64,000 nt of DNA from Polynucleobacter rarus (GCF_003072505.1 NZ_NTGB01000001.1:570820-634819); one strand, 5' to 3'. Positions 9,101-17,333 are shown, counted from the stretch's first letter. Numbers and translations are program-made. The notes: generated by a model not told the origin, from the letters alone.

Positions 9101-9382
9101 ATGTCGATAATAAGTTTCAAATGCCAAGATACTCAAAAACTTTTTCAAGGAAACCGGGTTCGTCGATGGATTGCAATTGAACGACCTGCCCTAAGAAAGT
9201 TAGAACAGTTGGACTGGTCTTTAGTCATAGATGACTTACGAGTTCCACCAGGTAATAGACTGGAAGCATTGAAGGGGTCTCGAAAAGGTCAGTACAGTAT
9301 TCGGATTAATGATCAATGGCGAGTTTGTTTTATATGGACAATTCATGGGCCAAAAAACGTAGAAATTGTTGATTATCATTGA
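9101..9382 (+). CDS. higB: HigB-like RelE-superfamily toxin
   Basis: 93 residues with the compact RelE/HigB fold: the LEALKGSRKGQYSIRINDQW strand-turn region and RVCFIWTIHGPKNVEIVDYH at the end, typical of HigB ribosome-dependent mRNA interferases. It lies directly upstream of the HigA-type antitoxin, the toxin-first order usual for HigBA. The start is the ATG at 9101 just after a strong -10, with no ribosome site. The toxin appears intact. Confidence 0.88.
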   Translation: MSIISFKCQDTQKLFQGNRVRRWIAIERPALRKLEQLDWSLVIDDLRVPPGNRLEALKGSRKGQYSIRINDQWRVCFIWTIHGPKNVEIVDYH

Positions 9383-9393
9383 AAGGATTGAAG

Positions 9394-9693
9394 ATGAGAA
9401 AAGTTGCCCCCGTCTCACCTGGTGAGATGTTAGAAGAAGAGTTTTTAAAACCTTTAGGTTTGACTAAGTACAGGTTGGCAAAAGATATTGGGGTACCACC
9501 TCAGCGTATTGGTGATATTGTTGCTGGAAAACGTTCTATAACAGCTGATACTGATTTACGTCTTTGTAAGTACTTTGGTTTAAGTGATGGCTGGTGGCTA
9601 AGAGGTCAGGCCAATTACGATACTGCGATTACCCGTGAGAATTTAAGTGAGGTATTAAAAAAGATAGAGCCATGTCATTTGATGGCTGCATAG
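9394..9693 (+). CDS. higA: HigA-like Xre antitoxin
   Basis: About 99 residues from ATG 9394, preceded by AAAGGA. The HTH region SPGEMLEEEFLKPLGLTKYR, then LAKDIGVPPQRIGDIVAGKR and the LGLSDG-like FGLSDGWWLRGQANYD segment are characteristic of the HigA/VapI group. It would neutralise HigB and repress the pair through the palindrome at 9077-9091. The gene ends in TAG, which shows that TAG is an ordinary stop in this genome. Confidence 0.9.
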   Translation: MRKVAPVSPGEMLEEEFLKPLGLTKYRLAKDIGVPPQRIGDIVAGKRSITADTDLRLCKYFGLSDGWWLRGQANYDTAITRENLSEVLKKIEPCHLMAA

Positions 9694-9754
9694 TCAGTTG
9701 TTTTATCAAAGGACCACTCTTATCTACAAATATTAATGTAGCCACCAATTCCCC

Positions 9755-9877
9755 TAAAAAAATGGCTCCACTATGGGAGCCATTACTAAATTAATAGACA
9801 GACCCTAGGATCGGCAACGTTTACACCGTGCTTACGACGCCTTGTGGGTATCGCGATTTGCCTAGGATTTACCCGTC
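9755..9877 (-). ncRNA. candidate small RNA with promoter and terminator
   Basis: On the minus strand a perfect TATAAT (9889-9884) precedes about 120 bases without an ORF and ends in an intrinsic terminator: AATGGCTCC/GGAGCCATT stem (9784-9761) followed by seven Ts (9762-9756). The body begins near AGAC (about 9878) and contains two copies of CCTAGG flanked by GGCAA and TTGCC, and AGAC/GTCT near the ends, so it can fold into a long closing helix. Downstream lies the opposite-strand higA, so it is free-standing rather than a leader. I do not recognise the family; it does not resemble 4.5S or tmRNA. Confidence 0.55.
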
Positions 9878-9970
9878 TAAATAATTATACACATGACACG
9901 TTTTTACCAAACTAAAAATTGTATTCATTTTCTACAGGCTAGTTTTTATCCAACTTGTTTTATTCCTGAA

Positions 9971-11659
9971 TTAATCCAAAGTTTCTAATTTAACAATCGA
10001 TGCACCGTGATTACTACCAATCCACAAAACTGGTTTAGTTTGTGTGTTATCGACAAACACGCGACGAATGTTCGTCGGCCTTGGTAATTCATATTCAGTG
10101 AACTGATCGTTCTTAGTATTTAATCTTGCCACACGATCCGTTGTCATGGAGCCTGTCCAAGCAAATTGGTCCTTATCTAAAGTGACATCATAGGGGGCTG
10201 AATACGGAGTAGGCACCAGCCATTCTTTCATTTCACCAGTCTTAGTATCGAGCATACCAATCTTGTGGCCACGGTACTGTCCTACCCACAAACGGTCTTG
10301 TGGATCCATCGAGCCTCTGCGAGGGGATGCTTCTTTGGTTGGGAAGCTGTAAAAGGTAACCTTACCCGTTTTAGCATCAATTCGACCAATCTCTTGTTGA
10401 CGGAAATCCGTAAAGTAGCAATTGTTTTGCGAGTCACTAATGACATCGTAAATGTTGTGTTGGAGTTTCGAACCTTTAAAAGGTGCCCAGGTCTCAATTG
10501 CTCCAGTTTTCAGATCAAAACGATGCACACCTGCAAAGCCACTATTTTGTGTCCATACCTTACCATCTACATGCTTATTCCAGGCGTCCACTTGATTGAG
10601 CTGGGTGGATGGTAGATTATCTTCAGGGGGTGGTGTGAAAAAGTGGAACTTCTCCGTTTTTTGATCAAACTCAGCAATCGATGCTTGATACATATTGCCA
10701 ATCCATAACTTATCATCACGGTCGTTACGAATGGCGAGTACTCCAACTGGATAATCCTTTTTTGAAATCCCAACTTCGTATTCTTTGATTTGACCTGTCA
10801 CCGGATCCATCTTTGCAATTTGTTGCTCGCCAAAGTTGGAATACCAAACGGTACCGGTTTTATCTAAAACCACATCATGCGGCTGAATCAGTGGTCTTGG
10901 TAACTGGTACTCGGTATAAATTACGTTAGTGGATGCGCCTTTTAAACGCGGGAAAGTTTTGAGTTCATAGTTCCAAGTTTGGCGATTATTGAGATTAATA
11001 CTGGCTAAAAAGTCGCCCATTTCCTTATAAATTCGCACACGGTCTTCACCTTGCTCTTCCATGACCCTTGCACCCTTACGTATTTGTGGCAGACCAGGCT
11101 TACTTTGATTTACATAAGATTGCATCCGAGGCAAAACGATTTTTAAGAACTCTTCAGAGCTGTATTTAGAGCCCACGACTCTTTGCAATGTGTGACAAGT
11201 TACACAGGTGAGTAAAGCTTTTTTCTCACGCTCAGAACCTGGCATACTCGCCATCCATTCGGCATTACTGAGCTGTGTTGAGATATCTTTGACTGTTTGT
11301 AAACTAATATCTTTGACGACGGTTGCCTTATCACTGACATTAATTTGTATTGGACTAGGTAATTCAAAGCCAGTCGCCTTGATGGTTAATTCATAATCAC
11401 CTGAGGAGATTTTTGAGCGCGGAAAAGCAAAATCACCTTTGGCATGGCTAACTACTGAGATGGTGATGGTTGAGTTCTTCTTTTTCGCACTAATCACGAC
11501 CCCTTCCATCAAACCTTCTTTACTAGAAGAAACCACACCTTTAATTGCGAAATCAGAAGGGGCAGCGGATGAAGTAGTATTTTGTGCGTTCGATATCACT
11601 GCAAAAGTACTGAGTAAAAATGCAAAAATCGCACCAATATGTAGGGTGGTTTTATTCAT
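9971..11659 (-). CDS. exported haem c / Vgb-like beta-propeller protein with carboxypeptidase-regulatory domain
   Basis: 562 residues with a signal peptide (cleavage near ISNAQ). Domains in order: a carboxypeptidase-regulatory-like beta-sandwich (about 35-120; AIKGVVSSSKEGLMEGVVIS), a single c-type haem site CVTCH (about 151-155), then a seven-bladed NHL/virginiamycin-B-lyase-like propeller (about 240-560) with repeated DPVTGQIKEYEV-type strands. Vgb-like propellers with haem modules occur as periplasmic redox or lyase proteins in proteobacteria. It has no adjacent partner gene on its strand, and the substrate is unknown. Confidence 0.8.
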   Translation of the reverse strand: MNKTTLHIGAIFAFLLSTFAVISNAQNTTSSAAPSDFAIKGVVSSSKEGLMEGVVISAKKKNSTITISVVSHAKGDFAFPRSKISSGDYELTIKATGFELPSPIQINVSDKATVVKDISLQTVKDISTQLSNAEWMASMPGSEREKKALLTCVTCHTLQRVVGSKYSSEEFLKIVLPRMQSYVNQSKPGLPQIRKGARVMEEQGEDRVRIYKEMGDFLASINLNNRQTWNYELKTFPRLKGASTNVIYTEYQLPRPLIQPHDVVLDKTGTVWYSNFGEQQIAKMDPVTGQIKEYEVGISKKDYPVGVLAIRNDRDDKLWIGNMYQASIAEFDQKTEKFHFFTPPPEDNLPSTQLNQVDAWNKHVDGKVWTQNSGFAGVHRFDLKTGAIETWAPFKGSKLQHNIYDVISDSQNNCYFTDFRQQEIGRIDAKTGKVTFYSFPTKEASPRRGSMDPQDRLWVGQYRGHKIGMLDTKTGEMKEWLVPTPYSAPYDVTLDKDQFAWTGSMTTDRVARLNTKNDQFTEYELPRPTNIRRVFVDNTQTKPVLWIGSNHGASIVKLETLD

Positions 11660-11871
11660 AGGGGTCTCTTTTGTAAGTTATTTTTTTTATCCTACTACTT
11701 TTTAACTTTTTTTGAAACTAGTTTTTATACTGAGATCATGCCAACTCGTGCATTTAAATACAAACTAATCCGCTCATTTAGTCGAATTTTTAATGGAAGT
11801 TAGCGTTAAAAATAAGATCAATTAATGCAGTAATTCGTAGTAATTTTTTTCAAGAATTTGCATCATTTTTA

Positions 11872-11900
11872 TTGAAATTTAGACTTACTTTCTTTATAAT
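11872..11900 (+). promoter_or_regulatory. strong sigma70-type promoter for structured RNA
   Basis: TTGAAA (11872-11877), a 17-base spacer and a perfect TATAAT (11895-11900). Transcription should begin near 11907, just before the AAGAGAG that opens the structured RNA. Confidence 0.7.
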
Positions 11901-11906
11901 AAAAAC

Positions 11907-12028
11907 ATCATTAAGAGAGTGGCGAAAGCCTCACCAACCTGCCTAAACCGGGCAAGGTGGTTGCGCAAAAGCGGATGTGACCTTCGGGTAACTAAACGGC
12001 AAGCTCTCTTTCTGAGGGCTTTTTTTTC
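11907..12028 (+). ncRNA. structured RNA with terminator, C4-antisense-like layout
   Basis: Between a strong promoter and a T-run lie about 120 bases with a multi-branched fold. AAGAGAG (11913-11919) can close on CTCTCTT (12004-12010). Inside are GGC-GAAA-GCC (11921-11930), a longer stem made from ACCaACCTGCC and GGCAaGGTGGT (about 11933-11962), and ACC-TTCG-GGT near 11980-11990. An intrinsic terminator, AGCTCTC/GAGGGCT (12002-12020) plus eight Ts, shares 12004-12008 with the closing stem, so the two are mutually exclusive. It is either an attenuating leader for the next gene or a separate sRNA; the layout recalls C4 antisense RNA, from memory. Confidence 0.6.
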
Positions 12029-12062
12029 GCCCATTTTTTCTTTAACAATTGAGGAGATTGAT

Positions 12063-12296
12063 ATGGCACGAATAGTGCAGGATGGCACCACGATTCCGGT
12101 GGAAGTGGTGTATGTGGGTGGTCGTTTTCAAGTTTGGAAATTACCTGATAAATATACGGTGTTTTACCAAACAATCAACATCGATATAACAGAGCCGGAA
12201 GCAAGTGAACTGGCCCAAGATATGGCAGAGTTAGAAGCAGAAGTTTTTGAGTCGAAGTGGATAGCAGTTTTTGATGCGTTTTTAGAAAGTTTGTAA
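12063..12296 (+). CDS. small hypothetical protein after the structured RNA
   Basis: About 77 residues from ATG 12063, preceded by TGAGGAG. It is acidic, with a short beta-rich start (MARIVQDGTTIPVEVVYVGG) and a helical Glu-rich C-terminal part (EASELAQDMAELEAEVFESK). No family is recognised. It is the first gene behind the promoter-RNA-terminator module and so may be made only on read-through. A piece of its 3' end recurs at 12844-12863, showing that it was once duplicated together with the next gene. Confidence 0.55.
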   Translation: MARIVQDGTTIPVEVVYVGGRFQVWKLPDKYTVFYQTINIDITEPEASELAQDMAELEAEVFESKWIAVFDAFLESL

Positions 12297-12398
12297 TACG
12301 TGATGGTTGGAAGGGCGGAGTTAGTCCAAATTGCTGAGCCTGCATCTTGCGAATCAGCTAAAGAGGAGAAAAAAATGAGAAATTGCAAAGTGGGTGAT
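12277..12398 (+). repeat. 122-bp leader repeat, copy 1
   Basis: This segment spans the last codons of the preceding gene, the intergenic leader and the first eight codons of the next gene. It matches 12844-12965 over the same length, differing mainly in the junction around 12294-12304 and at a few leader positions. The stretch from TTGCTGAGCCTGC to ATGAGAAATTG is identical in both copies. It includes a GCTGA/TCAGC stem and the AGAGGAG ribosome site. Confidence 0.85.
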
Positions 12399-12785
12399 TT
12401 AGCCGTAGTCGTCAAAGATACTGGCAAGATGGAAAATTTGGGTTTAATTGTGCGAGTACTTAATGACTGCGGACCTGTAAATTGGGTGGAAATTATTTGT
12501 GTTGAGGGTAAGCCTCCCGAACGCGTGGTCATGAATTTGAATTCTTGGCATGTAGAAGTTGTTTCTGATAACGGTCAAATCATTTATTTAGATGAAATTG
12601 AGGGTGTGCTTTATGGAGAGAGAACTGGTGATATTCCGGATGCCTTTCTACGAAGGTTGCCAGATTTATTTGAAGAGGATTACAAAGAAGGAAAAGTTTT
12701 GGATCTGCAAAACTTGCCGTTTGATCCTGCCATCGAGGCGGTAAGAGAGTCTTTTAAATTAACCGGCGATATTTTAGATATTTAA
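12375..12785 (+). CDS. small protein with SH3-like N-terminal segment, paralog 1
   Basis: About 136 residues from ATG 12375 behind AAAGAGGAG. The N-terminal part MRNCKVGDLAVVVKDTGKM plus ENLGLIVRVL looks like the small SH3-like domain proteins often seen in phage and accessory regions of beta- and gammaproteobacteria. The C-terminal half (DEIEGVLYGERTGDIPDAFL) is shared in pattern with the next paralog. Function unknown. Its leader is the one predicted to pair with the upstream structured RNA. Confidence 0.65.
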   Translation: MRNCKVGDLAVVVKDTGKMENLGLIVRVLNDCGPVNWVEIICVEGKPPERVVMNLNSWHVEVVSDNGQIIYLDEIEGVLYGERTGDIPDAFLRRLPDLFEEDYKEGKVLDLQNLPFDPAIEAVRESFKLTGDILDI

Positions 12786-12843
12786 TGTTTTATTTTTTAC
12801 CTAGATTGCAACTTCTAGCAAAAGTAGCTTGCAATCTTTGTTA

Positions 12844-12965
12844 CGTTTTTAGATAGTTTGTAATGAAGGATCGTTGGAAGGGCGGATTTATACCGAATTG
12901 CTGAGCCTGCATCTTGCGAATCAGCTAAAGAGGAGAAAAAAATGAGAAATTGTGAAGTGGGTGAT
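12844..12965 (+). repeat. 122-bp leader repeat, copy 2
   Basis: Second copy of 12277-12398. It retains a remnant of the 77-residue gene's 3' end (codons Phe-Leu-Asp-Ser-Leu-stop at 12848-12865) even though that gene is absent here, then the leader, ribosome site and first codons of the second paralog. This shows that the duplicated unit was gene-tail + leader + gene. Confidence 0.85.
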
Positions 12966-13298
12966 GTTGCCATCATTGTTGATGCGCATGGTAATACCGA
13001 AAATGTGGGTAAGGCAGTACTGATTGTGAGTGAATATGGCAATGTGATTGTCCATGAAAAAGAGGGGGATACTGGGGTTACTTTATTTGCTTGGCAGGTG
13101 GTACTGATATCTGATGAGTTGCTTAGTTACACCTTGGAGGACGTTGAGCTCATTGCAAAACAAAGTGGTATTGTGCCGGATGTTTACCTCAAAAAATTTT
13201 CAGAAGTAGTTAAGGATAGTGGCTATGATTTTGATGAATGGTTGCCCACTGATCCAAGGATCAATATCCAAACAAAACAAGGCCCAAAAAGTTCCTAG
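12942..13298 (+). CDS. small protein with SH3-like N-terminal segment, paralog 2
   Basis: 118 residues starting MRNCEVGDVAIIVDAHGNTE, then NVGKAVLIV, clearly paralogous to the gene 157 bases upstream. Both share the domain order (SH3-like N-terminus, then a SDELLSYTLEDVELIAKQSG / IVPDVYLKKF segment). The protein sequences have diverged far more than the leader DNA, which implies that the leader is under its own selection or was recently converted. Function unknown. Confidence 0.65.
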   Translation: MRNCEVGDVAIIVDAHGNTENVGKAVLIVSEYGNVIVHEKEGDTGVTLFAWQVVLISDELLSYTLEDVELIAKQSGIVPDVYLKKFSEVVKDSGYDFDEWLPTDPRINIQTKQGPKSS

Positions 13299-13346
13299 GC
13301 TAGTAAAACTAGCAGGATAAGAATCTAGGCAGTCAGGTTTAGATGA

Positions 13347-14459
13347 TCAGACTTCGACTGCCCAAGCATCGTAACCATACACCCAATCCGAATCAGTGCG
13401 TTGACTCATCCATTGATTTTTATGGGAGGTCAGTTGTACTTTAGAGGTTCGCTCTTTACGCAGGGCTTCAAACTCTTTAAAAGCGACTGGGATATCTTGC
13501 TCTTGCTCCAACACGCGGGTGAGAACAGCAGCGTCTTCAATCGCCATCGCTGCACCTTGTGCCATATAGGGCACCATCGGGTGACAAGCATCTCCCATTA
13601 AGACAACGCGTTGATCACACCAAGTAGGGAGAGGATCACGTTCACACAAAGACCACTTATGCACATCGGGGCAAGCGGCTAAGACACGTTGAACCTGTTC
13701 ATGAAAACCACTAAAAGCAGCTCGCAGTTCACCAAGATCGCCTTTGGCAGACCAGGACTCATTATTCCACTGCGGTTCAGGCACACTTGTTACAAAGTAG
13801 ATTTCATCTTTTTGGGGTGTGACGTAATAGATGACAATATGCCGATCAATTCCCCACCATTTGGTGCAGTCATCGATGGTATAGCCATTCATGAGCGATG
13901 CCGGAAAAGTCGTACGATAGGCCACTCTGCCAGTGAAGCGGGGTTGATCAGCCCCTAACATTTGTTCACGAATTCTGGAGTGGATTCCGTCTGCACCTAT
14001 TAGTGCATCGACCTCATTAGTACTGCCATCTTCGAAGTCTAACTTTACTGAATCACCTTGGTTAGTGTACTGCTTGAGTTTCTTTTGCAAATGAATCGAA
14101 TTAGGATCGACCTTTGATGTAATCGCCTCATGTAAATCTCCCCGATGTAATAAAAAATAGGGCGCTCCGTATTTCTCTTCATAAGCTGAACCTAGGGTGA
14201 GTTCATGCTTCATCGCCCCTGTATCCCATTCACGGTTACTCCACGTTTGAGGACAAAAAGCCGTGTTACGAAAGTGATCCTCTAAACCAATATCTCGTAA
14301 CACTTTGACAGCATTGGCACTTTGCTGAATACCAGCACCAACCCGTGCAAATTTGCTAGCTTGTTCAAATACAGAAACTTCAAAGCCTCTTTTTTGCAAT
14401 AGAGCAGCCAAAGTCATCCCACCAATTCCTGCGCCAATAATCCCGATACGATTTTTCAA
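13347..14459 (-). CDS. FAD-dependent aromatic-ring hydroxylase, NicC-like
   Basis: 370 residues with the FAD-binding GxGxxG (IIGAGIGGMTLAALLQKRGF), the DG motif (ALIGADGIHSRIRE) and the second FAD motif GDACHPMVPYMAQGAAMAIED. The C-terminal DSDWVYGYDAW and the KWWGIDRHIVIYY region resemble 6-hydroxynicotinate 3-monooxygenase (NicC) more than plain salicylate hydroxylase, judged from memory. It probably inserts one oxygen into a hydroxylated aromatic or pyridine acid using NAD(P)H. It shares a transcript with the Bug gene ending 9 bases upstream, which likely binds the substrate. Confidence 0.85.
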   Translation of the reverse strand: MKNRIGIIGAGIGGMTLAALLQKRGFEVSVFEQASKFARVGAGIQQSANAVKVLRDIGLEDHFRNTAFCPQTWSNREWDTGAMKHELTLGSAYEEKYGAPYFLLHRGDLHEAITSKVDPNSIHLQKKLKQYTNQGDSVKLDFEDGSTNEVDALIGADGIHSRIREQMLGADQPRFTGRVAYRTTFPASLMNGYTIDDCTKWWGIDRHIVIYYVTPQKDEIYFVTSVPEPQWNNESWSAKGDLGELRAAFSGFHEQVQRVLAACPDVHKWSLCERDPLPTWCDQRVVLMGDACHPMVPYMAQGAAMAIEDAAVLTRVLEQEQDIPVAFKEFEALRKERTSKVQLTSHKNQWMSQRTDSDWVYGYDAWAVEV

Positions 14460-14468
14460 AACTAATCC

Positions 14469-15443
14469 TTAATCAATTTTAATTTGTCCTAGTTTGACCA
14501 TTTCCGCCCATTTAGCAATTTCAGCACGGATAAAGGCACCATATTGTTGCGTTGTACTAGGTTGTGGCTCAGCCCCAATTTTCGCAAATTGCTCTTTGAC
14601 CTGCGGATCATTCAAAATCTGTACGATATCCGTATTTAATTTTTGGACAATCTCATTCGGCGTGCCTGCTTTGACAGAAATACCACCCCAAGAGTAAGCG
14701 TTGTAATTGGGTAAACCGACTTCTGTGAAATTCGGTAAATTGGGTAACTGAGCCAATCGACCGGAACTAGAAATTGCTAGAGGTTTTAGTTTGTTAGCCA
14801 AAATATGCTGCATCGAGGTTGGGGCGTCACTAAACATCATATCGACGTGCGCGCCCAGTAAATCTGCCATGGCTGGAGCACTACCTTTATAAGGGATGTC
14901 GCGGATATCAACTTTGGCTTGCATTTTAAACAGCTCACCCGCTAAATATGTGCCTCCACCATAACCAGAGTGGCCAAAAGTCAGTTTGCCTGGATTGTCT
15001 TTGGCGTATTTAATCAGCTCAGGAATATTCTTCGCGGGGAAGTTATTGTTCACCACTAGGATGATGGGGTAAACCGCAACTGAAGTCACTGGTAGAAAAT
15101 CTTTTTCGATGTTGTAGCTGAGATTATTTTTAAGACTTGGCAGGACCGTATGATGAATCACAGAGAAGAGTAGTGAGTAACCATCGGCTGGCAGACTCAT
15201 TGCGTATTCCGCAGAAATGACGCCATTCGCGCCCGTTTTGTTTTCGACAATCACTGTCTGACCCCACAGGTCACTCATTTTTTGCGAAACAATTCGAGCT
15301 GTTTGATCAATCGGTCCACCCGGTGCAAAGGGCACGATTAATTTAATCGGTTTATTAGGGTAGGGCTGTGCAAAAGACTGTGCAAAAGTGAGAGAAGAGA
15401 AAATGCCAAGGCATAGCAGTAAGAGCCATGAAATGCGTTTCAT
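14469..15443 (-). CDS. Bug/TctC-family periplasmic solute-binding protein 3
   Basis: 324 residues with a signal peptide (SWLLLLCLGIFSSLTFAQ) and the family marks YPNKPIKLIVPFAPGGPID, VENKTGANGVISAEYA and RDIPYKGSAPAMADLLGAHV. It precedes the NicC-like monooxygenase on the same strand with a 9-base gap, so the pair probably forms an uptake/oxidation unit for one aromatic acid. Confidence 0.92.
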   Translation of the reverse strand: MKRISWLLLLCLGIFSSLTFAQSFAQPYPNKPIKLIVPFAPGGPIDQTARIVSQKMSDLWGQTVIVENKTGANGVISAEYAMSLPADGYSLLFSVIHHTVLPSLKNNLSYNIEKDFLPVTSVAVYPIILVVNNNFPAKNIPELIKYAKDNPGKLTFGHSGYGGGTYLAGELFKMQAKVDIRDIPYKGSAPAMADLLGAHVDMMFSDAPTSMQHILANKLKPLAISSSGRLAQLPNLPNFTEVGLPNYNAYSWGGISVKAGTPNEIVQKLNTDIVQILNDPQVKEQFAKIGAEPQPSTTQQYGAFIRAEIAKWAEMVKLGQIKID

Positions 15444-15590
15444 GAGATTGTCTCCATCGTTTTTATAATTAATACTGAATATATTAACTCAAATTGTTAA
15501 TGCTTTAGTGCGTTTAGAGAATAGCTCTTGCTATGGTAATTGCTAATTCAAAAAAGAGATAAAGTCAGTTAGTGTGAATGTTCACTAATC

Positions 15591-17273
15591 ATGATGAAGA
15601 AGATATTCATGCTCAAATTTACCAAAATTGTATTTTTATTTCTTAGCCTTTCTTTAGTTGCTTGCAGCAGTCTTACCCAAGACGAATTGAATACTAGCGC
15701 TGATTTAGTGGTCATTAATGCCAAAGTCATCACTTTAGATGCGAGTAATCAGCAAGCCCAGGCAGTGGCAATACGTTCTGGTAAATTCATCAAGGTCGGC
15801 AGTAATAACGAGATTCAGGCACTCATCAATAAAGAGACAAAGATTATTGATGCGAAGGGTAAAACACTGATTCCAGGTTTAAACGACGCGCATATTCATA
15901 TGGTTAGAGCGGGGATGTACTGGAAGTATGAAGTGCGATTAGATGAAGCCACTTCTATCTCTGAAATCTTACAACTCATTGGTGAGCGCTCACAAAAGAC
16001 ACCTAAAGGGACTTGGATTCTGACGCTAGGTGGTTGGCATCCTAGTCAAATTAAAGAACGTCGCATGCCCACTCTCGAGGAATTAGACCGAGTAGCTCCG
16101 AATCATCCTGTCTATATTCAAGCTTTAAGAGATATGGGGCAAATGAACTCAGCTGCTATCAAAGCTAGCAAGATTACTGCAAATTCTGAATTACCCGGTG
16201 GCGTCACTATTGGTAAAGACGCTACAGGAAACTTTAATGGATTGATTAAAGGCTTCAACGGCCAAGTTTTAGCATTAAAAGCATTTCCAACACCTAGCTT
16301 TGAAGAAAAAGTGGCAGGCCTGCAATTAGTGATGCAGGATTTTAATCAGTCCGGACTTACCAGCGTCGGGGAGACTTTTGGTATTGGTGTCGATGAAGGA
16401 GATTATCAAGTCTTGTTTGAAGCTTGGCGACGCAAGAAGATGAGTCTGCGGGTTGGTTTACATTTTCCGACGATCAATCATGATGACGCAAAAAAATGGA
16501 TCAAGTCTGCCGCAAGTAGTGCAAGCGATGACATGCTGTTATTTAATGGCTTGGGCGAGGGAGTGTTAAATAGTGCGGGTGACGGCTACTTGCCAAAGGA
16601 ATTCCCAATTAATAACGAGGCGAAAGACGAACTCGCCAAGATAGTTGCTTTGGGAGCTGAAAATAAAATTAACTTTCAATTTCACGCGACTTTAGAAACG
16701 ACGATGAATGCCATGTTGGATTCATTAGAAAAAGTGCATCAAACTACACCGATCCGTGATTTGCGCATTACCTTTTTACATGCTGAGCAAATTACTCCTA
16801 GCATTATGGCGAGAATGAAAAAGCTGGGCATGGGCGTACAAATGCAAAATCGCCAATCGCTCGGGAGTGATTTGATGCAGGCTAACTGGGGTGCTCGCGC
16901 CGTTGATATTCCCCCGGTAAAAACCGTGTATCAAAGTGGCCTTCCCTTAGGCGGTGGTACAGACGGTACGACGTCATCTTCTTACCGACCGTTCATTTCG
17001 ATGCATTGGTTAATCTCTGGCAAAAATTGGCGCGGTGATATCGTGAGACCGACTGAGAAGTTGACTCGCGAAGAAGCCTTAAAGATGTATACCCAAGGTA
17101 GTGCTTGGTTTACTTGGGAAGAGAACAAGAAAGGCACGATCGCCAAGCATATGTTGGCAGATTTCTTGATACTAGATAAAGACTATTTCACTGTTCCTGA
17201 AGATGAGATTCGTTGGTTAAAGCCAGTCACGACGGTTGTTGGAGGTAATGTCGTTTTCCAAATGAAGGAATAA
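15591..17273 (+). CDS. lipoprotein amidohydrolase (YtcJ-like)
   Basis: 560 residues. The N-terminus has a lipoprotein signal with lipobox LVAC. The rest is a metal-dependent amidohydrolase of the YtcJ/imidazolonepropionase-like group: the beta-sandwich start (DLVVINAKVITLDASN), PGLNDAHIHMVRAG with the metal-binding HxH, later FHATLE and FLHAEQ His sites, and GGGTDGTTSSSYRP near the C-terminal metal Asp. Being lipid-anchored, it should act in the periplasm on amides or carbamates. The gene stands alone between divergent and convergent catabolic genes; its substrate is unknown. Confidence 0.85.
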   Translation: MMKKIFMLKFTKIVFLFLSLSLVACSSLTQDELNTSADLVVINAKVITLDASNQQAQAVAIRSGKFIKVGSNNEIQALINKETKIIDAKGKTLIPGLNDAHIHMVRAGMYWKYEVRLDEATSISEILQLIGERSQKTPKGTWILTLGGWHPSQIKERRMPTLEELDRVAPNHPVYIQALRDMGQMNSAAIKASKITANSELPGGVTIGKDATGNFNGLIKGFNGQVLALKAFPTPSFEEKVAGLQLVMQDFNQSGLTSVGETFGIGVDEGDYQVLFEAWRRKKMSLRVGLHFPTINHDDAKKWIKSAASSASDDMLLFNGLGEGVLNSAGDGYLPKEFPINNEAKDELAKIVALGAENKINFQFHATLETTMNAMLDSLEKVHQTTPIRDLRITFLHAEQITPSIMARMKKLGMGVQMQNRQSLGSDLMQANWGARAVDIPPVKTVYQSGLPLGGGTDGTTSSSYRPFISMHWLISGKNWRGDIVRPTEKLTREEALKMYTQGSAWFTWEENKKGTIAKHMLADFLILDKDYFTVPEDEIRWLKPVTTVVGGNVVFQMKE

Positions 17274-17292
17274 AAAATTGCTACAAAGAAAT

Positions 17293-17333
17293 AAGGGCCT
17301 CTATTCAGAAACGAGTTCTGAGTAGTGGCCCTT
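17293..17333. terminator. bidirectional terminator hairpin
   Basis: AAGGGCC (17293-17299) pairs with GGCCCTT (17327-17333), and the interior continues as TCAGAA/TTCTGA. It lies between the convergent amidohydrolase and BKACE genes and is flanked by A-rich and T-rich runs on the two strands. Confidence 0.75.

Noticed and set aside
11907-12028. Known metabolite riboswitch (c-di-GMP, SAM, TPP, cobalamin, glycine)
   Set aside because: None of the conserved cores of these classes that I know is present, although the exclusive stems look riboswitch-like.
11919-12062. N-terminal extension of the 77-residue protein through the structured RNA
   Set aside because: The extension would be read across RNA helices and a terminator; ATG 12063 has a good ribosome site.
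17293-17333. Large hairpin as an insertion-sequence terminal repeat
   Set aside because: It lies midway between convergent genes, has no partner elsewhere in the window and behaves as a bidirectional terminator.
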